A DNA stretch of 38,034 nucleotides from assembly GCA_014377455.1 (NCBI GenBank), contig JACMPO010000110.1:1-38034 (forward strand), in the 5' to 3' direction. Of the stretch, positions 8,878-16,269 are shown piece by piece. The position numbers and the translations under genes are program-made. The notes beneath the pieces are model-generated. The model saw only the letters and a list, made by a program, of their open reading frames with translations, had not been told where the DNA came from and searched no databases. The DNA comes from Flavobacterium sp. Lineage in GTDB: Bacteria; Bacteroidota; Bacteroidia; Flavobacteriales; Flavobacteriaceae. Every line of letters starts with the position of its first letter. Position 1 is the stretch's first letter.

Positions 8878-9393
8878 ATGGAATTTAATGTATATGAGAA
8901 CGCTGTGGCTAATTATTTTAGTAAACTATCAATTAGTAAGATGCCTTTAGTTTCTTGGGATTTTTATGGAAATTTTTATAAAAAGACAAAAAATTCTATT
9001 GGTGATGCCAGTTTATTAAATCAAATTGTAGAACAAAACAAATGGTCCACTAACTGGGCTTTTCAAGATAAATTGCAAGATGATACCGTTATAGTGGTTA
9101 CAGATGCAAATTTAAAAATTGTTTTTGCTTCAAAGAATATTGTCGATATGAACGGTTATGTACCTAATGAAGTAATTGGCAATTCCCCAAAAATGTTTCA
9201 AGGAGAATTAACCTGCGATATAATTTCGAAGGAAATAAGTGAGGCAGTAAATGCCAAACTTCCGTTTGATAAAATTATCATGAACTATTGCAAAGATGGG
9301 TCATTATATAAGTGTCATATCAAAGGTTATCCTATTTTTGACCATAGTGGTAACCTAACAAATTTTATCGCGTTTGAGAAAATCGCGGCATAA
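8878..9393 (+). CDS. Single-domain PAS protein
   Basis: This 171-residue protein has about 65 N-terminal residues of no recognised family, then one PAS domain (about 68-170). The domain follows the usual order: DTVIVVTDANLKIVFASKN, NGYVPNEVIGNSPKMFQGE, a helix, CKDGSLYKCHIKGYPIFD and LTNFIAFEK. The segment NSPKMFQG aligns with the LOV signature NCRFLQG, but Pro104 stands where LOV photoreceptors have the flavin-binding Cys, so blue-light adduct chemistry is not expected. There is no kinase, cyclase or DNA-binding output domain and no membrane segment. It probably acts as a cytoplasmic sensor through protein contacts. It is monocistronic, bounded by a bidirectional terminator shared with pyk. 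Confidence 0.8.
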   Translation: MEFNVYENAVANYFSKLSISKMPLVSWDFYGNFYKKTKNSIGDASLLNQIVEQNKWSTNWAFQDKLQDDTVIVVTDANLKIVFASKNIVDMNGYVPNEVIGNSPKMFQGELTCDIISKEISEAVNAKLPFDKIIMNYCKDGSLYKCHIKGYPIFDHSGNLTNFIAFEKIAA

Positions 9394-9426
9394 AAAAATC
9401 GTCAAGTAAAACTTGACGATTTTTTT
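9392..9426. terminator. Bidirectional terminator between the PAS gene and pyk
   Basis: A 16-bp perfect stem (core ATCGTCAAGT with ACTTGACGAT) has an AAA loop at 9408-9410. It is flanked by A residues on one side and T residues on the other, so it can stop transcription from both convergent genes. Confidence 0.9.
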
Positions 9427-9445
9427 TTGATTGTATTTAATTTAA

Positions 9446-10876
9446 TTATTCGATTTCAGAAATCCGCAACGTATTAACCATTCCTTTATTCGCAACAGGC
9501 ATTGCAGCTAGGTTAATTAGCATATCTCCTTTTTTAACATAACCATTATTTTTTGCAATTTGATTTATATCTTCTACAGTATCATCAGTACTTACAAACT
9601 TGTCGTAAAAAAAGGCATTTACTCCCCAAAGTAAATTAAGTTGTGTCAATATACGTTTATTAGAAGTATAAACTAAAATATGAGCTTTAGGTCTCCATGC
9701 TGATATTTGAAAAGCCGTATAGCCACTATTTGTGAGCGTTGAAATCGCTTTTGCTTTGATATCATTTGCCATTGTTGCTGCATGATAACAAATAGATTTT
9801 GTAATAAATCGTTTCGTTCTAACATGAGGCGGATTTTGAGGCACATTTATTAATGGCGAATCCTCGACTGCTTCAATAATTTGAGTCATTTTCTCAATTA
9901 CTTGAACTGGATAATTCCCAACAGATGTTTCACCAGATAACATTACAGCATCTGCACCATCCATAACTGAATTTGCAACATCATTTACTTCAGCACGAGT
10001 TGGGGTTAAACTTGTAATCATTGTTTCCATCATTTGAGTAGCAACAATTACGGGAATTCGAGCAGTTTTTGCTCTAAGAATTAGTTTTTTCTGAATTAAT
10101 GGTACTTCATGGGCTGGAATTTCAACTCCAAGATCTCCACGTGCAACCATTAATCCGTCGCAATAAGCTACTATCTTATCAATATTTTCTACAGCTTCTG
10201 GCTTTTCGATTTTTGCTATAATAGGAATTTTGTGTTCTGAATGTTTATCGATTAATTCTTGCAATTCTATTAAATCTTCTGGCGTTCTAACAAATGATAA
10301 TGCCATCCAATCTACCTTATTTTCGATTGCAAAAATGGCATCTTTAATATCTTTTTTTGTAAGTGCTGGTAACGAAACTTTAGTATTAGGCAGATTTACT
10401 CCTTTTTTTGATTTCAATGGACCTCCTTGTATCACTTTACAAATCACTTCAGTAGTTCGGTTGGTTTCCAAGGCTTCAAACATCAATTTACCATCGTCTA
10501 ACAATATTTTTTCGCCTGGATTAACATCTCTTGGAAATTCTTTGTAATTCATATAAACTCTGCTAGCAGTTCCAGGAACATCTTCGGCAGTTTGAAATGT
10601 AATGATATCTCCAGGATTTACAACTACATCCTCTTTCATAACCCCAACACGAAGTTTTGGTCCTTGTAAATCGGCTAGAATTGCAGTGGTGTATCCGTTT
10701 TCTTCATTTAACTCTCTAATTATAGCGATTCGTTCGCTTACATCTTCGTAATCAGCATGCGAAAAATTAATTCTAAATACATTTACACCTGCTTCTATCA
10801 TGTCTTTAATCACTTCTTTCGAACTACAAGCTGGTCCAAGTGTTGCTACAATTTTTGTCTTTTTGTTTGTTGACAT
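9446..10876 (-). CDS. pyk: Pyruvate kinase
   Basis: This 476-residue enzyme makes pyruvate and ATP from phosphoenolpyruvate and ADP, the last step of glycolysis, in the cytoplasm. The N-terminus KTKIVATLGPACSS is the family start. The active-site segment IPIIAKIEKPEAVENID holds the catalytic Lys, followed by GLMVARGDLGVEI and VIVATQMMETMI. A B domain lies between about residues 70 and 170, and a C-terminal domain covers about 350-476. It is the last gene of the acpP-fabF-rnc-IPExxxVDY-pyk series, starting 5 bp after the stop of the gene before it, so co-transcription is likely. Confidence 0.96.
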   Translation of the reverse strand: MSTNKKTKIVATLGPACSSKEVIKDMIEAGVNVFRINFSHADYEDVSERIAIIRELNEENGYTTAILADLQGPKLRVGVMKEDVVVNPGDIITFQTAEDVPGTASRVYMNYKEFPRDVNPGEKILLDDGKLMFEALETNRTTEVICKVIQGGPLKSKKGVNLPNTKVSLPALTKKDIKDAIFAIENKVDWMALSFVRTPEDLIELQELIDKHSEHKIPIIAKIEKPEAVENIDKIVAYCDGLMVARGDLGVEIPAHEVPLIQKKLILRAKTARIPVIVATQMMETMITSLTPTRAEVNDVANSVMDGADAVMLSGETSVGNYPVQVIEKMTQIIEAVEDSPLINVPQNPPHVRTKRFITKSICYHAATMANDIKAKAISTLTNSGYTAFQISAWRPKAHILVYTSNKRILTQLNLLWGVNAFFYDKFVSTDDTVEDINQIAKNNGYVKKGDMLINLAAMPVANKGMVNTLRISEIE

Positions 10877-10881
10877 TGGTA

Positions 10882-11373
10882 TTAAAAAATTAAATTATTT
10901 TTATTTTTTATAGTGTGTTTTTCAACGGCATAAACCATTGCAATTTTATCTACCGTTTTAATTTTTGATACGATTTCTGTAATTTCAAAACTATCGTTTA
11001 AATGATCTATTTTTAGAAAAAAATTTACTTTTTTATATTCCGGCAATAAATAAGTTATCGCTTTGAAGGATGATTTTGATTGCGAAAACAAATCTTCAAC
11101 TTGATCATTTTTAAAACTTGAAATATCATTTTTATTATCAATCAAATTCCATAAAATACCTTCATGCTCATCTTCAAAAAAAAATCTTTTAAAGTGGGTT
11201 TCGCCTTGTTTTGCTTGAACATGTAAATCTGTATCACACTTTTTCAAATTTATAGGAAGTTGTTTATTGATAAAATAAGCTAAACGATAATCTTCTAACG
11301 AAGTATGAATTGCAATTAAATGGTAATCTTCTTCTTCAAATTCGTCGAAATAAATTTTAATTTTAGAAGTCAT
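10882..11373 (-). CDS. IPExxxVDY family protein
   Basis: This 163-residue protein of unknown function is found beside RNase III and pyruvate kinase genes in Bacteroidota. The family is named for a motif seen here in variant form as LLPEYKKVNFFLKI near residues 114-127. The start IKIYFDEFEEEDYHLIAIHTS and the middle YFINKQLPI fit the family. There is no signal peptide or membrane segment. The ATG at 11371-11373 was chosen; an in-frame TTG nine bases upstream is less likely. It lies 5 bp before pyk and about 115 bp after rnc, and probably belongs to the same transcript. No enzymatic motif is visible. Confidence 0.8.
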   Translation of the reverse strand: MTSKIKIYFDEFEEEDYHLIAIHTSLEDYRLAYFINKQLPINLKKCDTDLHVQAKQGETHFKRFFFEDEHEGILWNLIDNKNDISSFKNDQVEDLFSQSKSSFKAITYLLPEYKKVNFFLKIDHLNDSFEITEIVSKIKTVDKIAMVYAVEKHTIKNKNNLIF

Positions 11374-11486
11374 TATCCACAAAAATAAGTTGTAAATATA
11401 ATATTAATACTAAACAAAACACAGTTGCAAACTTGGAAATTAGATATTTTGTAAACGAAAACGTTGTAGTGTTTTGCAGATTTAAT

Positions 11487-12230
11487 TTATTTATTGTCAA
11501 TTTTTTCTTGAAATGCAAAGTAGGCTCTTTTGGCCGCAATTTCCTCGGCTTTCTTTTTAGATGTTGCCCGAGATTTTGCAATTACTTTATCGTCGATACT
11601 CAATTTTACTCCAAAATAGCGTTGCCCATCATTTGCATTATCATCAAACACATCAAAATTAAAATGCTTTTTTTCTTTTTGACACCACTCTATTACTAAA
11701 CTTTTATAACTAATTACTTTACCTTCAAGTCTTGCGATATCAATAAAAGGAGTTGTAATTCTTCTTTTTATAAATTCGGCACAACCATCGTAACCTTTGT
11801 CTAAAAAAATAGCGCCAACAAGTGCTTCAAAAATATTTCCATGAATATTATCACCAAAATGTTGCACCTGAACTTTACTATCAACAAACTGTACTAAATT
11901 CAAATCTTTCCCTAACTGATTTAGATTTTCTCGACTTACTATCTTAGAACGCATTTTGGTTAAATATCCTTCATCTCCGGTTGGAACTTCATTATACAAA
12001 AATGCCGCAATTACTGAACTTAACATAGCATCTCCTAAAAATTCTAATCGCTCATAGTTCATTGCAAAACCGTCATCGTCTATTTTATTTGACGATCGAT
12101 GAGTAAATGCTTTTTCGTAAGTTTTAATATTTCCAGGTGTAAATCCAATAATATTTTCAATGGTATCAAAAAAAATCCCGCCTTCTTGAGAACGGGACTT
12201 TTTAGAAAATATTTTCTTTAATAAACTCAT
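11487..12230 (-). CDS. rnc: Ribonuclease III
   Basis: This 247-residue endoribonuclease cuts double-stranded RNA in rRNA precursors and other transcripts. The catalytic signature NYERLEFLGDAML lies at residues 58-70 (acidic residues Glu60, Glu63 and Asp67). The second acidic cluster is in HGNIFEALVGAIFLDKG. A double-stranded RNA-binding domain covers about residues 175-245 (YKSLVIEWCQKEKK, then KKKAEEIAAKRAYFA). The start is 8 bp downstream of the fabF stop codon, consistent with one operon. Confidence 0.95.
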   Translation of the reverse strand: MSLLKKIFSKKSRSQEGGIFFDTIENIIGFTPGNIKTYEKAFTHRSSNKIDDDGFAMNYERLEFLGDAMLSSVIAAFLYNEVPTGDEGYLTKMRSKIVSRENLNQLGKDLNLVQFVDSKVQVQHFGDNIHGNIFEALVGAIFLDKGYDGCAEFIKRRITTPFIDIARLEGKVISYKSLVIEWCQKEKKHFNFDVFDDNANDGQRYFGVKLSIDDKVIAKSRATSKKKAEEIAAKRAYFAFQEKIDNK

Positions 12231-12238
12231 GATAACGG

Positions 12239-13492
12239 TTATGATACTAATTTTTTAAACAATACACAAGCATTATGGCCCCCGAAACCAAAGGTGTTGC
12301 TCATAGCAACATTAATTTCCCGCTTTTGTGCTTTGTTTAAAGTTAGATTCAACTCTGGATTTATATTTTCATCAACTACAGTGTGATTAATAGTTGGAGG
12401 AACTAAACTGTATTTCATCGCCAAGATTGATGCAATTGCTTCGATTGCTCCAGCAGCACCTAATAAATGACCTGTCATTGATTTTGTTGAGTTGATATTT
12501 ATATTTTTTGCATGATCGCCAAAAACATGACTTATAGCTTTTAATTCTGCTACATCGCCAAGTGGTGTTGAAGTTCCGTGAGTATTAATATGGTCTATCA
12601 TCTCTGGTTGCATTCCTGCATCGCGCAACGTGTTTTCCATTACTGCGATTACGCCAATACCTTCTGGATGTGGAGCGGTTAAATGATAAGCATCAGATGA
12701 CATTCCACCACCTCCAACTTCACAATAAATATTTGCTCCGCGTGCTTTAGCATGTTCATACTCTTCTAAAACAAGTGCCCCTGCGCCTTCTCCTAAAACA
12801 AAACCATCTCGATTTGCATCAAATGGTCGTGATGCAGTTTCTGGACTATCATTTCGTGTTGATAAAGCATGCATAGAATTAAATCCTCCCATTCCAGCAA
12901 TTGTTACTGCAGCTTCAGAACCTCCAGTTACAATTACATCACACATTCCTAAACGTATGTAATTAAAAGCATCAATCATAGCGTTTGCAGATGAAGCGCA
13001 AGCAGAAACAGTTGTGTAATTTGGTCCCATATATCCGTTTCTCATTGAAATATGAGCCGGAGCAATATCTGCAATCATTTTTGGTATAAAAAACGGATTG
13101 AATTTTGGTGTGCCATCACCACTTGCATAATATAAAACTTCGTCTTGAAAAGTTTCTAAACCACCAATTCCTGCACCCCAAATTACACCTATTCTATGTT
13201 TATCTGAGTTTTCTAATGTAATTCCAGCATCTTTTATTGCCTCGTCACTTGCCGCAACTGCATATTGCGCAAATTTATCTAATCGTCTGGATTCTTTTCG
13301 ATCCATGTAATCTTCAATATTGAAGTTTTTTACTTCACAAGCAAATTTTGTTTTATGCTTTTCTGTATCGTAATATGTAATTGGGGCAGCGCCACTTTTC
13401 CCGTTTATCAAAGCATCCCAATACTCCTGAATAGAATTTCCAATTGGGGTAATAGCTCCAAGACCCGTTACAACAACACGTTTTAATTGCAT
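12239..13492 (-). CDS. fabF: 3-oxoacyl-[acyl-carrier-protein] synthase II
   Basis: This 417-residue condensing enzyme extends acyl-ACP with malonyl-ACP in fatty acid synthesis. The active-site Cys165 lies in TVSACASSA, His305 in NTHGTSTPLGD, and Lys337 and His342 in TKSMTGHLLGAAGA. The N-terminus RVVVTGLGAITPIG and the C-terminus NTFGFGGHNACV are typical of FabF. The substrate carrier is encoded just upstream by acpP. A terminator and a second terminator-like hairpin lie between the two genes, so fabF may be expressed at a lower level or from its own promoter. Confidence 0.96.
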   Translation of the reverse strand: MQLKRVVVTGLGAITPIGNSIQEYWDALINGKSGAAPITYYDTEKHKTKFACEVKNFNIEDYMDRKESRRLDKFAQYAVAASDEAIKDAGITLENSDKHRIGVIWGAGIGGLETFQDEVLYYASGDGTPKFNPFFIPKMIADIAPAHISMRNGYMGPNYTTVSACASSANAMIDAFNYIRLGMCDVIVTGGSEAAVTIAGMGGFNSMHALSTRNDSPETASRPFDANRDGFVLGEGAGALVLEEYEHAKARGANIYCEVGGGGMSSDAYHLTAPHPEGIGVIAVMENTLRDAGMQPEMIDHINTHGTSTPLGDVAELKAISHVFGDHAKNININSTKSMTGHLLGAAGAIEAIASILAMKYSLVPPTINHTVVDENINPELNLTLNKAQKREINVAMSNTFGFGGHNACVLFKKLVS

Positions 13493-13522
13493 ATTTTTTA
13501 TTTTAATATTGTTTTAAAAAAT

Positions 13523-13569
13523 AATACCCATGTTTCTTTTATGTATTCCACCAAAGAGACAAGGGTATT
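13523..13569 (-). promoter_or_regulatory. Terminator-like leader hairpin upstream of fabF
   Basis: In the fabF sense direction, AATACCC (13563-13569) pairs with GGGTATT (13523-13529). After one mismatch, TGTCTCTTT pairs with AAAGAAACA apart from one C-A position. The loop is 13 nt, GGTGGAATACATA. The 3' arm is followed by ATTTTTT, as in an intrinsic terminator. It lies about 30 bp before the fabF ATG. A smaller hairpin (TGATTG with CAATCA, 13581-13597) precedes it. The role as an attenuator is inferred. Confidence 0.5.
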
Positions 13570-13630
13570 TCAGTATATTGTGATTGAAATACAATCAATA
13601 ATATCATTTTTTAATGTTAACAAAATAATA

Positions 13631-13663
13631 AAAACCCGAGCACAAACTGTGTGAACGGGTTTT
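13631..13663 (-). terminator. Terminator downstream of acpP
   Basis: AAAACCCG and CGGGTTTT form the base of a hairpin with an inner CACA/TGTG stem. A T-rich stretch follows on the minus strand. It starts 9 bp after the acpP stop codon and would leave acpP as an abundant short transcript, with reduced read-through into fabF. Confidence 0.75.
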
Positions 13664-13671
13664 AAATTTTA

Positions 13672-13908
13672 TTATTTTTTAGCTTCTTCAATGTAAGAAA
13701 TAGCTTGACCAACAGTAGCAATGTTTTCTGCCTGATCGTCTGGAATTTGAATGTCAAATTCTTTTTCGAACTCCATAATTAGCTCAACAGTGTCTAATGA
13801 ATCTGCTCCTAAATCATTTGTGAAGCTTGCTTCTAATACAACTTCGTTTTCGTCAACGCCTAATTTGTCTACGATAATCGCTTTAACTCTTGATGCAATG
13901 TCTGACAT
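13672..13908 (-). CDS. acpP: Acyl carrier protein
   Basis: This 78-residue acidic protein carries growing fatty acyl chains. The phosphopantetheine attachment site is Ser37 in [15 protein letters not shown]. The segments [17 protein letters not shown] (residues 11-23) and [19 protein letters not shown] complete the four-helix ACP fold. It is the first gene of the fatty-acid/rnc/pyk series, with its own promoter and a terminator directly behind it, consistent with the high level of ACP cells need. Confidence 0.96.
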   Translation of the reverse strand: MSDIASRVKAIIVDKLGVDENEVVLEASFTNDLGADSLDTVELIMEFEKEFDIQIPDDQAENIATVGQAISYIEEAKK

Positions 13909-13937
13909 AATGTTTAATTTTAAAATTTAATTGATGG

Positions 13938-13945
13938 CAAAAATA
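13938..13945 (-). promoter_or_regulatory. -7 box of the acpP promoter
   Basis: TAttTTTG on the minus strand, 29 bp before the acpP ATG. A possible -33 TTG lies at 13964-13966, with an 18-bp spacer. Confidence 0.6.
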
Positions 13946-14082
13946 AAAAAACTTTATTTAATACAACCCAATAGTTAATAAATATGATTACGAATTTAAA
14001 AAAATAATTTAATATTGATCTCTTTTATATTATTTATTATCATTTATTATTCTTTTTTTTGTGTTGATAAATTTATCTTTTA

Positions 14083-14649
14083 ATGAAAAAAATTGTGATT
14101 TTTGCTTCTGGATCAGGTTCCAATACCGAAAAAATTATAACACATTTTGAGAACAATAATACTATTAGCATAATCAAAATCGTTACTAACAAACCAAATG
14201 CCAAAGTATTAAATGTTGCAAGCAAACATTCTATTGCCACACAAATTATCAATAAAGAAGAATTAGATAAAGAAAATTTATTAAAACAACTAATAAATAT
14301 TGATCCTGACTTGATTGTTTTGGCAGGATTTCTTTTAAAATTCCCTGAATCAATTATAAGTCATTTTCCAAATAAGATAATCAATATTCATCCTTCATTA
14401 TTACCGAAATATGGTGGAAAAGGAATGTATGGATTACACGTTCATCAAACAGTTTTAGACAACAAAGAAGTTGAAAGTGGTATCACTATTCATTATGTAA
14501 ATAATAATTATGACGAAGGCAAATTTATTTTTCAAAAATCAGTAAATATAGAACATTGCAAAACCCCAGAAGAAATCGCCGATAAAATTCACACTTTGGA
14601 GCATCAGTATTTTCCAGAAATAATCGAAAGACTACTTACCAATTACTAA
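14083..14649 (+). CDS. purN: Phosphoribosylglycinamide formyltransferase
   Basis: This 188-residue enzyme transfers the formyl group of 10-formyltetrahydrofolate to GAR, the third step of purine synthesis. The N-terminal IVIFASGSGSN binds the phosphoribosyl group. The catalytic triad is Asn101 and His103 in NIHPSLLPKYGG and Asp144 in NNYDEGKFIF. The length fits the bacterial family. It is divergent from acpP and followed 11 bp later by rnhA. A PurF homologue lies three genes downstream, which places it in a loose purine cluster. Confidence 0.94.
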   Translation: MKKIVIFASGSGSNTEKIITHFENNNTISIIKIVTNKPNAKVLNVASKHSIATQIINKEELDKENLLKQLINIDPDLIVLAGFLLKFPESIISHFPNKIINIHPSLLPKYGGKGMYGLHVHQTVLDNKEVESGITIHYVNNNYDEGKFIFQKSVNIEHCKTPEEIADKIHTLEHQYFPEIIERLLTNY

Positions 14650-14660
14650 TCACATTTCAC

Positions 14661-15140
14661 TTGAGTCACCAAGTCCACATCTACACAGACGGCGCAGCCA
14701 AAGGAAATCCTGGAAACGGAGGTTATGGCGTAGTTATGGAATTAATTGGAACACCACACAAAAAAGAATTCTACGAAGGTTTTCGCTTGACTACAAATAA
14801 TAGAATGGAACTTCTCGCTGTGATTGTAGGTTTAGAAAAACTAAAAAATCCAAACATGACTGTTTTAGTAATTTCCGATTCTAAATATGTTGTAGATTCT
14901 GTAGAGAAAAAATGGATTTTAGGTTGGGAGAAAAAAGGTTTTGCCAACAGAAAAAATTCCGACTTATGGAAACGCTTTCTAAAAATTTACCGACAACACA
15001 AAGTAGATTTCAAATGGATTAAAGGACACAACAACCATCCACAAAATGAAAGATGTGATGAATTAGCGGTTTATGCTTCGGGATTATCTAATTTATCTAT
15101 TGATGCTTTTTATGAAAATGAAGATGCGAAGTTGCTTTAG
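14661..15140 (+). CDS. rnhA: Ribonuclease HI (TTG start)
   Basis: This 159-residue enzyme removes the RNA strand of RNA-DNA hybrids. The active-site acids are Asp10 (YTDGAAKGNPGNGGYG), Glu50 (NNRMELLAV), Asp73 (VISDSKYVV) and Asp133 (NERCDELA), with His123 in KGHNNHPQNE. The only start that keeps Asp10 is the TTG at 14661; the first in-frame ATG falls after the first catalytic motif. The start is 11 bp after the purN stop, which suggests translation from the same mRNA. Confidence 0.93.
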   Translation: MSHQVHIYTDGAAKGNPGNGGYGVVMELIGTPHKKEFYEGFRLTTNNRMELLAVIVGLEKLKNPNMTVLVISDSKYVVDSVEKKWILGWEKKGFANRKNSDLWKRFLKIYRQHKVDFKWIKGHNNHPQNERCDELAVYASGLSNLSIDAFYENEDAKLL

Positions 15141-15188
15141 GATATAACTTTAAACCTCAAACCATTTTAAACTCTGAAACTAAAAAAG

Positions 15189-15196
15189 TATCTTTG
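15189..15196 (+). promoter_or_regulatory. -7 box of the PfkB kinase promoter
   Basis: TAtcTTTG matches the consensus exactly and lies 24 bp before the ATG at 15221. It overlaps the in-frame TTG at 15194, which argues against that longer start. Confidence 0.6.
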
Positions 15197-15220
15197 CACT
15201 TTAAATTTGAAAACGTAAAA

Positions 15221-16144
15221 ATGAACAAACTTTTAATAGTAGGAACGGTTGCTTTTGATGCTATCGAAACGCCATTTGGCAAAACAGATAAAATACTTGG
15301 TGGAGCAGGAACTTTTATTGGCTTGTCAGCTTCGCATTTTAAATTACAATCAGCAATAGTATCGGTAGTTGGTGATGATTTCCCTCAGGAATATTTAGAT
15401 CTTTTAACCGCAAAAAATATTGATATTTCTGGCCTTGAAATTGTAAAAGGTGGAAAAACATTTTTTTGGAGCGGAAAATATCATAACGATATGAATTCAC
15501 GAGATACATTGGCTACAGAATTAAACGTACTTGCCGATTTTAATCCGATTGTTCCAGAGAATTTTAAAAATGCCGATGTGGTAATGCTTGGGAATTTACA
15601 TCCAATAGTACAATCAGGAGTTTTAAATCAGTTAACTGCAAAACCAAAACTAGTAGTTTTAGATACCATGAACTTTTGGATGGACTGTGCTTTGCCAGAA
15701 TTGCTAGACGTAATCAAACGTGTGGACGTAATTACCATAAATGACGAAGAAGCACGCCAATTATCCGGAGAATATTCGTTAGTAAAAGCTGCGGCTAAAA
15801 TTCACACCATGGGACCAAAATATGTGGTGATTAAAAAAGGAGAACATGGAGCTTTAATTTTTCATGACGAACATATTTTCTTTGCACCAGCATTACCATT
15901 AGCCGATGTTTTTGATCCAACAGGAGCAGGAGATACCTTTGCTGGAGGATTTGCAGGATTCATAACACAACAAGGTGACGTTTCTTTTGAAACCATGAAA
16001 ACCGCAATTATTCAGGGATCTAATTTAGCTTCATTCTGTGTAGAAAAATTTGGAACCGAAAGAATGTTAGAGCTTACCGAAAGCGATGTTAAAAATCGCT
16101 TGAAAGTATTCAAGTCTTTAACACAATTTGAAATAGAATTATAA
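15221..16144 (+). CDS. PfkB family carbohydrate kinase
   Basis: This 307-residue kinase belongs to the ribokinase/PfkB superfamily, whose members phosphorylate sugars or nucleosides with ATP. It has the N-terminal glycine motif KILGGAGTFIGLSASHF with SVVGDDFP, and the C-terminal signature DPTGAGDTFAGGFAGF with the catalytic Asp near 246. The acceptor cannot be told from sequence. Its position between purN-rnhA and a PurF homologue suggests, but does not prove, a ribose- or nucleoside-related substrate. The ATG at 15221 follows a good -7 box by 24 bp. A terminator directly behind suggests it is transcribed alone. Confidence 0.88.
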   Translation: MNKLLIVGTVAFDAIETPFGKTDKILGGAGTFIGLSASHFKLQSAIVSVVGDDFPQEYLDLLTAKNIDISGLEIVKGGKTFFWSGKYHNDMNSRDTLATELNVLADFNPIVPENFKNADVVMLGNLHPIVQSGVLNQLTAKPKLVVLDTMNFWMDCALPELLDVIKRVDVITINDEEARQLSGEYSLVKAAAKIHTMGPKYVVIKKGEHGALIFHDEHIFFAPALPLADVFDPTGAGDTFAGGFAGFITQQGDVSFETMKTAIIQGSNLASFCVEKFGTERMLELTESDVKNRLKVFKSLTQFEIEL

Positions 16145-16151
16145 TAAATTT

Positions 16152-16180
16152 ATGCCTCGAGATTTCGGGGCATTTTTTAT
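16152..16180 (+). terminator. Terminator after the PfkB kinase gene
   Basis: ATGCCTCGA pairs with TTCGGGGCAT (9 pairs, one G-U) around a 4-nt loop at 16161-16164, followed by TTTTTT. Confidence 0.85.
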
Positions 16181-16269
16181 TATTATTAACGTCAAATTCT
16201 CAAATTTTTTATTTTATGTAAATAAAATTTGCGATTTGCGGTCAAAAAACACTTCTAAAAAAAATTACA

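Noticed and set aside
11363..11699. Two overlapping ORFs around the 3' end of rnc
   Set aside because: Both largely overlap rnc on other frames or the opposite strand, and they have low-complexity composition and no family features.
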